Source: Rhizosphaericola sp047606825
Lineage (GTDB): Bacteria > Bacteroidota > Bacteroidia > Chitinophagales > Chitinophagaceae
Assembly (NCBI GenBank): GCA_047606825.1
Contig: JASGDY010000004.1
Location: forward strand, 1 to 14,986
DNA length: 14,986 nt
Reading direction: 5' to 3'
The notes beneath the pieces were generated by a model. The model did no database searches and was not told where the DNA came from. It saw only the letters and a list, made by a program, of their open reading frames with translations. The first letter of the stretch is position 1; each line of letters starts with the position of its first letter. Shown one piece after another: positions 1-6,809 of the stretch. The position numbers and the translations under genes are program-made.

Positions 1-329
1 AACTCACTCCGCTTCGCTACGTTCAGACAACTTTTATTTCTATCGACTTATTTCTTTGATTTTCTTAACGTTAATTCAATAAGGTCGATTCCAAAATACA
101 TACTACCTTATCGAGAACTCACGTTAAATAACTAAACGAAGTTGTCTCAGACAATACCTTGCACTCCTCCAAAGGCTTTAGGAAACAACCATTGAAACCT
201 ATGCGCGACGTCTTGACACTGATGCACAACACGGTATGTTCCGATGGTGGTAGGTCAATTTTGTCGGCTACGTTTCCCATTTCTCTGCTCGCACAAGTTA
301 CGCAGCGTGACTTGAGACAGCAGAGAAAA
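1..329. other. Intergenic left edge, no gene seen
   Basis: I see no convincing gene here. The only long plus-strand frame in the area runs on into the antisense of the dehydrogenase gene and resembles no protein I know. The stretch holds a short perfect palindrome at 142-154 (TTGTCT, one base, AGACAA) and the two-tier stem-loop at 280-328, which is listed separately. The rest is AT-rich sequence without recognisable structure. Confidence 0.6.
280..328 (-). terminator. Two-tier stem-loop just after the dehydrogenase stop
   Basis: An exact 10-bp inverted repeat (TTTCTCTGCT at 280-289, AGCAGAGAAA at 319-328) encloses a second stem made of CAAGT/ACTTG (294-298 with 310-314) and ACG/CGT around a 3-base loop. 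It begins one base past the TGA at 330-332 of the FAD gene. On the minus strand no clear T-run follows the distal arm, so it is not a textbook intrinsic terminator. It may instead protect the 3' end of the mRNA or act as a terminator of unusual form. Confidence 0.45.
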
Positions 330-3167
330 TCATCCCGTCACCTCATCCACCAAATAGAAAATCGACTTAAACGAAATACCGCTATACTCGCTCATCCCGA
401 TTTCGCAGGGACGGTTGGTCGAATAGCCTTCCGCACAGCCAACGGGAATCTGTTCTTGCAGGTGGCGTTGTCCGTGCGCATTGAGTTCAGGGAACGTGAA
501 ACCGCGGTCACCCGCAAATCCGCAACAGTTGGTGTCAACGAGCTTGACGTTGTGCGCGCACATTTTGGAGAGCTGCACCAGACCATCGACCATGCCGATT
601 TTCTTGGCGGAACACACGGGGAAAACAGTAATGGATTCGCGTGGTTGGGTGACTTGTAGTTTGGGCATGACAAACTCCAATACGAACTGTATCGGGTCGT
701 AGATTTTCAGGTATTTGTTGTTGGCGAAATATTCATGTGAAGTATAAAAGCAGGAACTCATATCGTACAATACAGGATATTTTCCGTTGTCGGTTGCCTG
801 CATCAGCGCGGCTTCCAGCCTGTCCGCAACCTTTTGCCCTTCTTCCTTGAAACCCTTGCTGCTAAAGGGCATTCCACAACACAATCCGTTGATGCCGTCG
901 GGATAGCAAATGGTAAAACCTGCTTTGGCCAACAGTTTTTCCGTCAGGTCCACGAGTTTTAGGTCATTGCTCTTGTAGCCTTTCGCATTCCCCATGCCGC
1001 GGTTGATGCAGGAGGCAAAATAGACGACCTTGTTTTTCTGTCCAGGATTGACGATTTCGTGTATGATTTTGGCACCGCCTTTAGGCATATAGGGATTCCA
1101 TTTGGGGATTTTTCCGCCGGAGAGTTTACGTAATCCGCCAGCTATGGCACCCATGATTTTGTCTCCAGATACAGACTGGAAACCACCGACAACATTAAGC
1201 GCACCGCGCATTCCGGCAGTGATGGTCGCCATTTTTTCGGCTAATTTGTCTGCCGTTTTTTCCGCTTTGTCCGAATGGGATGCATGGCGCAAATCCTTTA
1301 CATATTTGCCCGTGTCAATGTCAACCGGACAAGCCAGGGCACAAAGTCCGTCGGTCGCACAGGTCTCGTCCACATTGTACAGCGATTCTTTTTGCAAGAG
1401 GCGGAGACGTTCGGGATTTTCGCCTGTTTCCTTGAGTCTTTCGATTTCGCGGCCGACGACGATACGCTGTCGCGGCGAAAGCGTCAAGCCTTCGGAAACG
1501 CAACTGGATTCGCAAAAACCACATTCCATGCACTTGTCCACAATCGGATTGCTGGCGGGCAGCGGTTTGAGGTTTTCGAGGTGTATCTTCGGATTGCTGT
1601 TGATGATGACACCCGGATTGAGCAAATGTTTCGGGTCAAAAATCTGCTTGATGCGCAGCATGGTGTTGTACGCCGCATCGCCCCATTCCTTCAACACAAA
1701 AGGCGCCATGTTGCGGCCCGTGCCATGTTCCGCCTTGAGAGAGCCGCCAAACTGAACAGCAATCAACTCGGCGAGTTCGTCCATCAGGTGCGCGTATCGT
1801 TCCACCTCTTTCGGATCGGCAAAATCCTGCGAAAACACCAAGTGCAGGTTGCCCGCCAACGCATGGCCAAAAAGCACCGCATCTTTATAGTCGTATTTTT
1901 TAAACAACGCTTTCAAGCCGATACAAGCCGCCGCAAGGTTTTCCACGGGCACTGCGACGTCCTCGATAAGGCAGGTCGTCCCGGTCTTGCGCAGACCGCC
2001 AACGGAAGGCAAAAGCCCTTTGCGCGCCTGCCAGTTGAAACTGTATCTTTTCGGGTCTTTTTCCGCCGCGACAAATTCAAAGGGAAACGCTGTCGGCACT
2101 TCCACAATCGCTTGGCGGACAGCGTCCTGTTTTTCCAACCGTCCGTCCTCGGTACTCGCCTGACACTCGACCAACAGCACGCAAGCCGATTCCGGCAAGG
2201 TCTTGAAATAGTCCGGCGCCATCGGATGGTGTTCCACGGAATGGATACTTTCGCGGTCCAACAATTCCACAGCCGCCGCAGGACTTTTACTCAAAAAAGG
2301 AACTGCGTTGCATGCCTCCTCAATCGTGTTGAAAATCAACAGTGCACAGGATTTGAAGGGCTCGTCCACCACCGTGTTGTACGTGATATTGGAAATAAAT
2401 GCCAGCGACCCTTCGCTGCCGACCATCAGGTGCTTGATGATTTCAATTGGGTCTTCGTAGTCCACCAAAGCATTGATGCTGTAACCCGTCGTGTTTTTTA
2501 TCTTAAATTTTCGCTGGATACGTTCGTACAAAACGGTATCCGAAACGATGCTTTTTCTGAGTTCATTTATTTCTTTCAATATGTCGGAATGCTTGTCTGC
2601 AAAGGCTTTGCGGCTTTCCGCGTCGGCCGTGTCCAATACCGTTCCGTCATACAGTACGATACGGATGTCGGCAATCGTCTGGTAGGTGTTTTGCGCATTA
2701 CCGCAACACATACCGCTTGCGTTGTTGGCGGCAATACCGCCAATCATCGCCGAATTGAGCGACGCCGGGTCGGGACCGATTTTGCGTCCGTAGGGCTTCA
2801 ACACGATATTGGCACGTGCACCGACCATTCCAGGTTGGTATTTCACACGCAAACCATCCGCATCCAAAATCTCGTACTCCCGCCATTTGTGCGACGCTAC
2901 GACCAATATGGAATCGCTGATGGCCTGCCCCGAAAGGCTCGTCCCGGCGGCACGGAACGTTACGGGAAGTTCCAACGCTACGGCTTCTTCCAGCACTTTC
3001 ACCACTTCCGCTTCGTCGTGCACCTGCACCACCACCTGCGGCAGCAAGCGGTAAAAACTCGCGTCCGTCCCATACGCCAATATTTTTAAAGGGTCTGTCA
3101 CCAATCTTTCCTTGGGAATGAGCGATGAAACACGATGGATAAACTGCTGATATTTTTCTGGAACCAT
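330..3167 (-). CDS. FAD- and Fe-S-binding D-2-hydroxyacid (D-lactate/glycolate type) dehydrogenase
   Basis: This 945-residue flavoprotein probably oxidises a D-2-hydroxyacid such as D-lactate, glycolate or D-2-hydroxyglutarate and passes electrons through iron-sulfur centres towards the membrane quinone pool. An FAD_binding_4 (PCMH-type) domain occupies about residues 30-190, including the GTSLSGQA and IGGIAANNASG stretches. An FAD-oxidase_C domain runs to about 510 (GHALAGNLH, AEHGTGRN). Two ferredoxin-type cysteine clusters follow at about 543-555 (CMECGFCESSC) and 601-615 (CATDGLCALACP). Two CCG heterodisulfide-reductase-type repeats lie near 760 (CCGMPFS) and 878 (CCGFAGDRG). The fused flavin-plus-Fe-S layout resembles YdiJ and the FAD/Fe-S D-lactate dehydrogenases, with FAD and Fe-S halves in one chain. 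All key cysteines are present, so it appears intact. The start is the ATG at 3165-3167. It stands alone, and nothing links it to the RiPP genes. The exact substrate cannot be read from the sequence. Confidence 0.88.
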   Translation of the reverse strand: MVPEKYQQFIHRVSSLIPKERLVTDPLKILAYGTDASFYRLLPQVVVQVHDEAEVVKVLEEAVALELPVTFRAAGTSLSGQAISDSILVVASHKWREYEILDADGLRVKYQPGMVGARANIVLKPYGRKIGPDPASLNSAMIGGIAANNASGMCCGNAQNTYQTIADIRIVLYDGTVLDTADAESRKAFADKHSDILKEINELRKSIVSDTVLYERIQRKFKIKNTTGYSINALVDYEDPIEIIKHLMVGSEGSLAFISNITYNTVVDEPFKSCALLIFNTIEEACNAVPFLSKSPAAAVELLDRESIHSVEHHPMAPDYFKTLPESACVLLVECQASTEDGRLEKQDAVRQAIVEVPTAFPFEFVAAEKDPKRYSFNWQARKGLLPSVGGLRKTGTTCLIEDVAVPVENLAAACIGLKALFKKYDYKDAVLFGHALAGNLHLVFSQDFADPKEVERYAHLMDELAELIAVQFGGSLKAEHGTGRNMAPFVLKEWGDAAYNTMLRIKQIFDPKHLLNPGVIINSNPKIHLENLKPLPASNPIVDKCMECGFCESSCVSEGLTLSPRQRIVVGREIERLKETGENPERLRLLQKESLYNVDETCATDGLCALACPVDIDTGKYVKDLRHASHSDKAEKTADKLAEKMATITAGMRGALNVVGGFQSVSGDKIMGAIAGGLRKLSGGKIPKWNPYMPKGGAKIIHEIVNPGQKNKVVYFASCINRGMGNAKGYKSNDLKLVDLTEKLLAKAGFTICYPDGINGLCCGMPFSSKGFKEEGQKVADRLEAALMQATDNGKYPVLYDMSSCFYTSHEYFANNKYLKIYDPIQFVLEFVMPKLQVTQPRESITVFPVCSAKKIGMVDGLVQLSKMCAHNVKLVDTNCCGFAGDRGFTFPELNAHGQRHLQEQIPVGCAEGYSTNRPCEIGMSEYSGISFKSIFYLVDEVTG

Positions 3168-3238
3168 GTTCGCGGATTTTGAGCGTATTAGTGCAAATTT
3201 CGGAAAAAAACCGCAGAAAACGGCGGACGGTATTGAGG

Positions 3239-3457
3239 ATTAAGGGACATTAAGCCTTCACTCTCCTTAACTTCTTAATGTTGGGGAAAGATGAACCATT
3301 AAGGAATTAAGGGACATTAAGCCTTAACTACCCTTAACTTCTTAATGTTGGAAAGATGAACCATTAAGGGATTAAGGGACATTAAGCCTTGGCTCTCCTT
3401 AACTTCTTATTGTTGGGAAAGATGAAACCATTAAGGAATTAAGGGACATTAAGCCTT
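3239..3457. repeat. Four-copy intergenic tandem repeat, period 65-67 bp
   Basis: A 20-base block (ATTAAGGGACATTAAGCC plus TT) occurs identically at 3239, 3306, 3371 and 3438, giving periods of 67, 65 and 67. Between copies the unit continues with CCTTAACTTCTTAATG, then a GGAAAGATGAACCATTAAGG-like stretch. The block is conserved with small indels and a substitution in the third unit. Each unit can fold, because ACATTAAG near the start pairs with CTTAATGT about 20 bases later. The third unit changes that arm to CTTATTGT. The repeats lie between the divergent dehydrogenase and sigma factor genes and contain no reading frame of interest. Their role is unknown; replication slippage of a small palindromic unit is the simplest explanation. 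Confidence 0.85.
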
Positions 3458-3469
3458 GACGCACCTTAA

Positions 3470-3541
3470 ACGGCTCGTGGCTCTACTGGCGTGGTGTCTC
3501 CACCCGCCAGCGAAAATCTGAAATGTGTACAACAGAGCCGT
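3470..3541. other. Nested GC-rich hairpin upstream of the sigma factor gene
   Basis: Directly after the tandem repeats, an outer 7-bp stem (ACGGCTC at 3470-3476, GAGCCGT at 3535-3541) encloses a strong inner hairpin. In the inner hairpin CTGGCG at 3486-3491 pairs with CGCCAG at 3505-3510, and GGTG at 3493-3496 pairs with CACC at 3501-3504 around a 4-base loop. The structure ends about 50 bases before the sigma factor ATG. It could be part of the 5' leader, a protein-binding site, or the remnant of a small mobile repeat. I do not recognise it as a known riboswitch. Confidence 0.5.
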
Positions 3542-3591
3542 GATATGTTTTTTTCTTCCTAATTTTACAATGCTTAATTACTACAGGCCGT

Positions 3592-4182
3592 ATGAATAGT
3601 TATTTCCAATATTCGGACAAGGAGTTGTTCCAGATGCTTGCAAAAAGTAACGAGAGTGCTTTTGTGGAACTCTACAACCGTTACAAGGACAAACTTTTCG
3701 GGTTTGCGTATCGGCTGTCCGGGTCAGAAGACGAGGCCAAAGACCTGGTGCAGGAAGTATTCTACAAAATATGGGAACGGCGCACGCTTCTGTACGACAA
3801 AGACGTGTTTGGCAGTTATCTGTACAAAATGATCCACAATTTCAACATAGACCACGCACGGGGTTTTGCCAAGACCTTTCTTTTGCAACAGGAGCTGGGC
3901 ATTACGCCGGAAAACAAAACACCTGCCGCAGACGCTCCCCTACTGCAAAAGGAAATCGAAACACGACTGAAAGCTTCTGTTGAGCGGCTGCCTCCGCGTC
4001 AGCGCGAAGTGTATCTCCTCCATAACGAAAAAGGACTTAAACATACCGAGATTGCCAAAGTCCTGGGACTTTCGGTATCCACGGTCGAAAACCATTTCTG
4101 CCGCGCCATGGAAAACCTAAGGAAGTACCTTAACTTCGAGCATTATTTATTGGCATTGCTGTTGGTGCGGCTTGCTATTTAG
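3592..4182 (+). CDS. ECF-type RNA polymerase sigma-70 factor
   Basis: This 196-residue protein has the two domains of an extracytoplasmic-function sigma factor. Region 2 lies at about residues 22-92 (FVELYNRYKDKLFGFAYRLS, DEAKDLVQEVFYKIWERR) and region 4 at about 126-178. The latter carries the helix-turn-helix LPPRQREVYLLHNEKGLKHT followed by EIAKVLGLSVSTVENHF. The short hydrophobic tail (LLALLLVRLAI) is common in the Bacteroides expansion family. It would redirect RNA polymerase to a small regulon. Such genes are often followed by a FecR anti-sigma gene, but none is present. Instead a LytTR response regulator starts 57 bp downstream on the same strand, so the two are probably co-transcribed. 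The ATG at 3592 is the only sensible start; a 9-codon out-of-frame ORF (3570-3599) overlaps it. Targets are unknown. Confidence 0.92.
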   Translation: MNSYFQYSDKELFQMLAKSNESAFVELYNRYKDKLFGFAYRLSGSEDEAKDLVQEVFYKIWERRTLLYDKDVFGSYLYKMIHNFNIDHARGFAKTFLLQQELGITPENKTPAADAPLLQKEIETRLKASVERLPPRQREVYLLHNEKGLKHTEIAKVLGLSVSTVENHFCRAMENLRKYLNFEHYLLALLLVRLAI

Positions 4183-4239
4183 TTGCATGGCATCCCCACC
4201 ATCATTATTTCTGAAAACAGACCAATTATACATTCGCTT

Positions 4240-4956
4240 ATGGACACTAAAATAAAATGTATTATTGTAGAGGACGAACCGTTGGCGCGTGAGTTGTTGA
4301 CTACATACATTGGCAACACGCCCAATCTGGAGATACTGCAACAGTTTGACAACGGTGCAGAAGCGTTCAGTTACCTACAAAGCCATAAAATAGACCTCGC
4401 ATTCAGCGACATAGAGATGCCGGCACTCAGCGGCATGGACTTGGTCAAATCCTTGAAGAATGCCCCTTACTTCATATTTACCACGGCATATCAAGAGTAT
4501 GCGATCGATGGATTTGAGGTCGGGGCAATCGATTATATCAGAAAACCCGTCACCCTTGCGCGTTTCCTGAAAGCGGTGCAGCGAGCCGAATCCATTATCA
4601 ACAACCCACCGAATGAACGGGACTATGTAGCGGAAGAGGACTTGTTCTTTAGGATGGACGGCACGCTACACCGGGTGCGGTTGTCGGAAATACGCTATAT
4701 CGAAACAAAGGACGATTATGTCAAGATACACCTCCATGACGGCACCAGCGTGGAGCAGCACTCCACCATGAAGGCAATGGAGGAGCTATTGCCCAAAGAC
4801 CTTTTCTACCGCATACATACCTCCTATATCGTCCCGCTCCAAAATATCCGGAAACTCTTTGGAAACACCATTGTACTCAACACCGGAGAAGAACTGCCTG
4901 TCGCCAAACCACGTAAACCAGAACTCTACCAGCGGTTGAACATAAGAGAGGATTAA
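4240..4956 (+). CDS. LytTR-family response regulator (receiver plus LytTR DNA-binding domain)
   Basis: This 238-residue response regulator has a receiver domain at about residues 1-120 and a LytTR DNA-binding domain at about 140-235. The receiver shows the acidic pair E11-D12, the phospho-acceptor D57 in FSDIEMP, T81-T82 and the conserved lysine K102 in YIRKPV. The LytTR part shows LFFRMDGTLHRV, IRYIETKDDYVKIHL and FYRIHTSYIVPL. I chose the ATG at 4240 because the family normally begins just before the IIVEDEP strand. The in-frame ATG at 4183 would add 19 residues with no homologous counterpart. The gene follows the ECF sigma factor gene by 57 bp. Its stop overlaps the stop of the opposite-strand receiver-only regulator. 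No kinase gene lies on its own strand, so the LytS-type kinase at 5661-6809 is the likely partner. Confidence 0.93.
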   Translation: MDTKIKCIIVEDEPLARELLTTYIGNTPNLEILQQFDNGAEAFSYLQSHKIDLAFSDIEMPALSGMDLVKSLKNAPYFIFTTAYQEYAIDGFEVGAIDYIRKPVTLARFLKAVQRAESIINNPPNERDYVAEEDLFFRMDGTLHRVRLSEIRYIETKDDYVKIHLHDGTSVEQHSTMKAMEELLPKDLFYRIHTSYIVPLQNIRKLFGNTIVLNTGEELPVAKPRKPELYQRLNIRED

Positions 4957-5360
4957 ACATGTCCTATATCCGGTTCAGCAGGGCCTTCCCTGACAAGCCT
5001 TTCCACTTCGGACAAAAATGTCCGGTAGGAGAATGGCTTGTGCAGGAATCCAATGCCACGCCAGTCTATGTCTAGCTCACGCCGCACCACAGCGGGGAAA
5101 TATGCTGTCGTAATTATCAAAAAACGACAATGCCTTTGGACGACAGGGATGCAGTCCAACGCTTTGCCATTGCCGATGTTCAGGTCCATAAAAACCAAGT
5201 CGGCTACCCTATTGTTGTCTAATGCGAGTGCCAAGTCGGACGGGCTATTGAATACCATGGACAGTTCAAGCATCTCGGTCTTATCGACATAGCTCTTGAG
5301 CATAGCCAACGCCAACGGCTCGTCTTCGACAATCCATGTGGAGAGCTTGATGTTAGCCAA
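4953..5360 (-). CDS. Receiver-only (single-domain) response regulator
   Basis: From the TTG at 5358-5360 this gives 135 residues and nothing but a receiver domain. It shows the acidic pair E12-D13 in WIVEDEP, the phospho-acceptor D59 in VFMDLNIG, the ITTAYF strand and the conserved lysine in FLHKPFS. The chain ends about 15 residues after the last receiver helix, where a LytTR domain would normally start. TTG is chosen because homology begins three residues later. The ATG at 5468 would put 36 unlike residues in front and overlap the preceding ORF fully. The start lies one base after the TGA of that upstream ORF, so translation is probably coupled. Without an output domain it may act as a phosphate sink or relay, or bind a partner protein. 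The convergent LytTR regulator overlaps it tail to tail. Confidence 0.85.
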   Translation of the reverse strand: MANIKLSTWIVEDEPLALAMLKSYVDKTEMLELSMVFNSPSDLALALDNNRVADLVFMDLNIGNGKALDCIPVVQRHCRFLIITTAYFPAVVRRELDIDWRGIGFLHKPFSYRTFLSEVERLVREGPAEPDIGHV

Positions 5361-5361
5361 A

Positions 5362-5559
5362 TCAAATACCCATAGTAATGATGAATGAAGTACCAGTCTT
5401 CTCCGAAGTAGTAGCAGTGTTCGTATCTGGGTCGATTTCGGTAATCCGATTGTAGCGAACAACCTCATTAACTTTCACTGACAGTTGTTTAATACAACTT
5501 TTTTTCAAACCATTCATAATCGTTTCGACGATAAAATTGCGTTTTGAATAAGATTTCAT
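5362..5559 (-). CDS. Small ORF between kinase and receiver: candidate peptide or relic of a kinase 3' end
   Basis: From the ATG at 5557-5559 this encodes 65 residues. A longer frame begins at 5664, where its ATG overlaps the kinase stop as ATGA, and gives 100 residues with an odd hydrophobic front. Two readings are possible. As a peptide, its last 30 residues are rich in Thr and Ser (DTNTATTSEKTGTSF) and follow a basic leader-like part; there is no double glycine, and the only Cys of the 65 residues is in the front half. As a relic, the tail LSVKVNEVV ... TGTSFIITMGI resembles the last strands of a LytS-type HATPase domain, and its base composition is closer to the downstream receiver gene than to the AT-rich kinase. 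The stop lies one base before the receiver start. I lean slightly to the relic reading; translation is possible either way. Confidence 0.4.
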   Translation of the reverse strand: MKSYSKRNFIVETIMNGLKKSCIKQLSVKVNEVVRYNRITEIDPDTNTATTSEKTGTSFIITMGI

Positions 5560-5660
5560 AATTATAATTTTAGCTAAATTAAGGACACGCTCAACTATGC
5601 TAAAACAATTTAGGAAAACAACCTGTTTTTTATCCAAAACAACCCAAAATAACGAAAAAC

Positions 5661-6809
5661 TCATCTTATTTGTATCCGAAAATCGACTATAAATATGTTT
5701 TCAACATTTGTTATATCTAATCTATATTTGTTTTTATATAATAGTTCCAAACGCTTTTTTACATTTTGAATGCCCACTCCACTGTAACTATTGCCTTCTT
5801 TTTTATAATCCGTCAGAATATCATTTTCTATCCTAAATAGAATCTCATCATCCATATAGAAAAAATAAATTCTTATAAACTTACAGTCAGATTTCAAGCC
5901 ATACTTGAAGGCGTTTTCAACAAAAGGAAAAAACAACAAAGGGGCAACCAACAAATCAGAAGAAATATCTTCATTCAAGATGAGTTGTATGTCGCAATTA
6001 TCCGAATGACGCAACCTTTCCAAAGATATATAGTTCTCTATAAAATCAATCTCTGACAGTAGCGAAACCTTTTCCGACTTTACCTCATACACGGTATATC
6101 GCATAATATCCGACAATCTTTCCAGTATTGGGGGAAGTTCTGGAGATTGTTTTATAGCCAATGCATACAGGTTGTTGAACGTATTGAACAAAAAATGAGG
6201 ATTAAGTTGCAATAGTAGAAAGTCCTTTTCTAAGTCTATTTTTTCTATTTCAAGCTCTTGATTTCGTTCTCTTTCTTTTATGGAACGAGAATAATGTTTT
6301 GTAATATCGAAGACTATTTTTATAAAAGAAGGAACAGACACAAAACTTAATACTACAAACAATTGAGATGAGAACGACCGTAATGATATAATAAAAAATA
6401 TATCTTTTTGAGCATAAGAATGAAATTCATTATGTAAAGGCTTATTTTCATTAGAAATAAAAATATCAAACATCTTAACAATACAATAATTAGACAAAAT
6501 CCATAGATATATAGCAATTATTGTTCCCACAAAAAATAAAAGGAAATGATTCTTGTCCAACAATAATACAACAACATAATAGAAGAAAAAATAAAAGAAG
6601 ATTATATCGCAAGCAATGTTTCGCAATGCAAACAAAGATGCATTGCCGAAACTAAATGACCTTAAATAAGAAAGCACGCTTAAAAGCCCAATAGCTCCCC
6701 ACAACAAAACATGACACAAGACACGAACCTTGGGAGTATAGCGGCTTTCGACATCAAAGTCCACCACCCTTTGCAGAAAAGGTTTCCTGTCCTTGTTAAA
6801 TAGACTCAT
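5661..6809 (-). CDS. LytS-type membrane sensor histidine kinase
   Basis: This 382-residue kinase has about four membrane segments in its first half (roughly 29-49, 61-84, 88-113 and 146-168), a short coiled linker, and a His_kinase core with the phospho-accepting H205 in QLNPHFLFNTFNNL. The ATPase domain carries the N-box (FFPFVENAFKYG, N299) and a G-box (SGVGIQNVKKRL, residues 343-354). It lacks a separate extracellular sensor domain, as is usual for this family; the signal is probably read by the membrane part. Its ATG overlaps the stop of the dehydratase gene as ATGA, and its own TGA overlaps the next ATG in the same way. It should phosphorylate the receiver-only regulator and probably the convergent LytTR regulator. 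The gene is strikingly AT-rich compared with its neighbours on both sides, which suggests replacement from another source. Confidence 0.92.
   Translation of the reverse strand: MSLFNKDRKPFLQRVVDFDVESRYTPKVRVLCHVLLWGAIGLLSVLSYLRSFSFGNASLFALRNIACDIIFFYFFFYYVVVLLLDKNHFLLFFVGTIIAIYLWILSNYCIVKMFDIFISNENKPLHNEFHSYAQKDIFFIISLRSFSSQLFVVLSFVSVPSFIKIVFDITKHYSRSIKERERNQELEIEKIDLEKDFLLLQLNPHFLFNTFNNLYALAIKQSPELPPILERLSDIMRYTVYEVKSEKVSLLSEIDFIENYISLERLRHSDNCDIQLILNEDISSDLLVAPLLFFPFVENAFKYGLKSDCKFIRIYFFYMDDEILFRIENDILTDYKKEGNSYSGVGIQNVKKRLELLYKNKYRLDITNVENIFIVDFRIQIR

Noticed and set aside
159..659. 166-codon plus-strand frame at the left edge
   Set aside because: Two thirds overlap the dehydrogenase 3' end in antisense, and the translation resembles no known protein.
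1275..3089. 604-codon open frame on the plus strand opposite the dehydrogenase gene
   Set aside because: It lies entirely antisense to a gene with full FAD and Fe-S motifs; its translation is Arg/His/Phe-rich without recognisable domains, a typical antisense shadow of a GC-biased codon pattern.
3239..3457. Possible CRISPR array
   Set aside because: The conserved blocks extend through the whole 65-67 bp unit with only small changes, so there are no unique spacers, and no cas gene is present. It is a tandem repeat.
3570..3599. Nine-codon upstream ORF overlapping the sigma factor start
   Set aside because: It is out of frame, has no distinctive content, and such short frames are common by chance.
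4183..4956. Longer LytTR regulator starting at the ATG at 4183
   Set aside because: The extra 19 residues precede the first receiver strand and have no family counterpart; the ATG at 4240 gives a normal start.
4953..5468. Longer receiver protein starting at the ATG at 5468
   Set aside because: The extra 36 residues are Leu/Arg-rich and unlike a receiver; the TTG at 5358-5360 fits the family and the coupled stop-start spacing.
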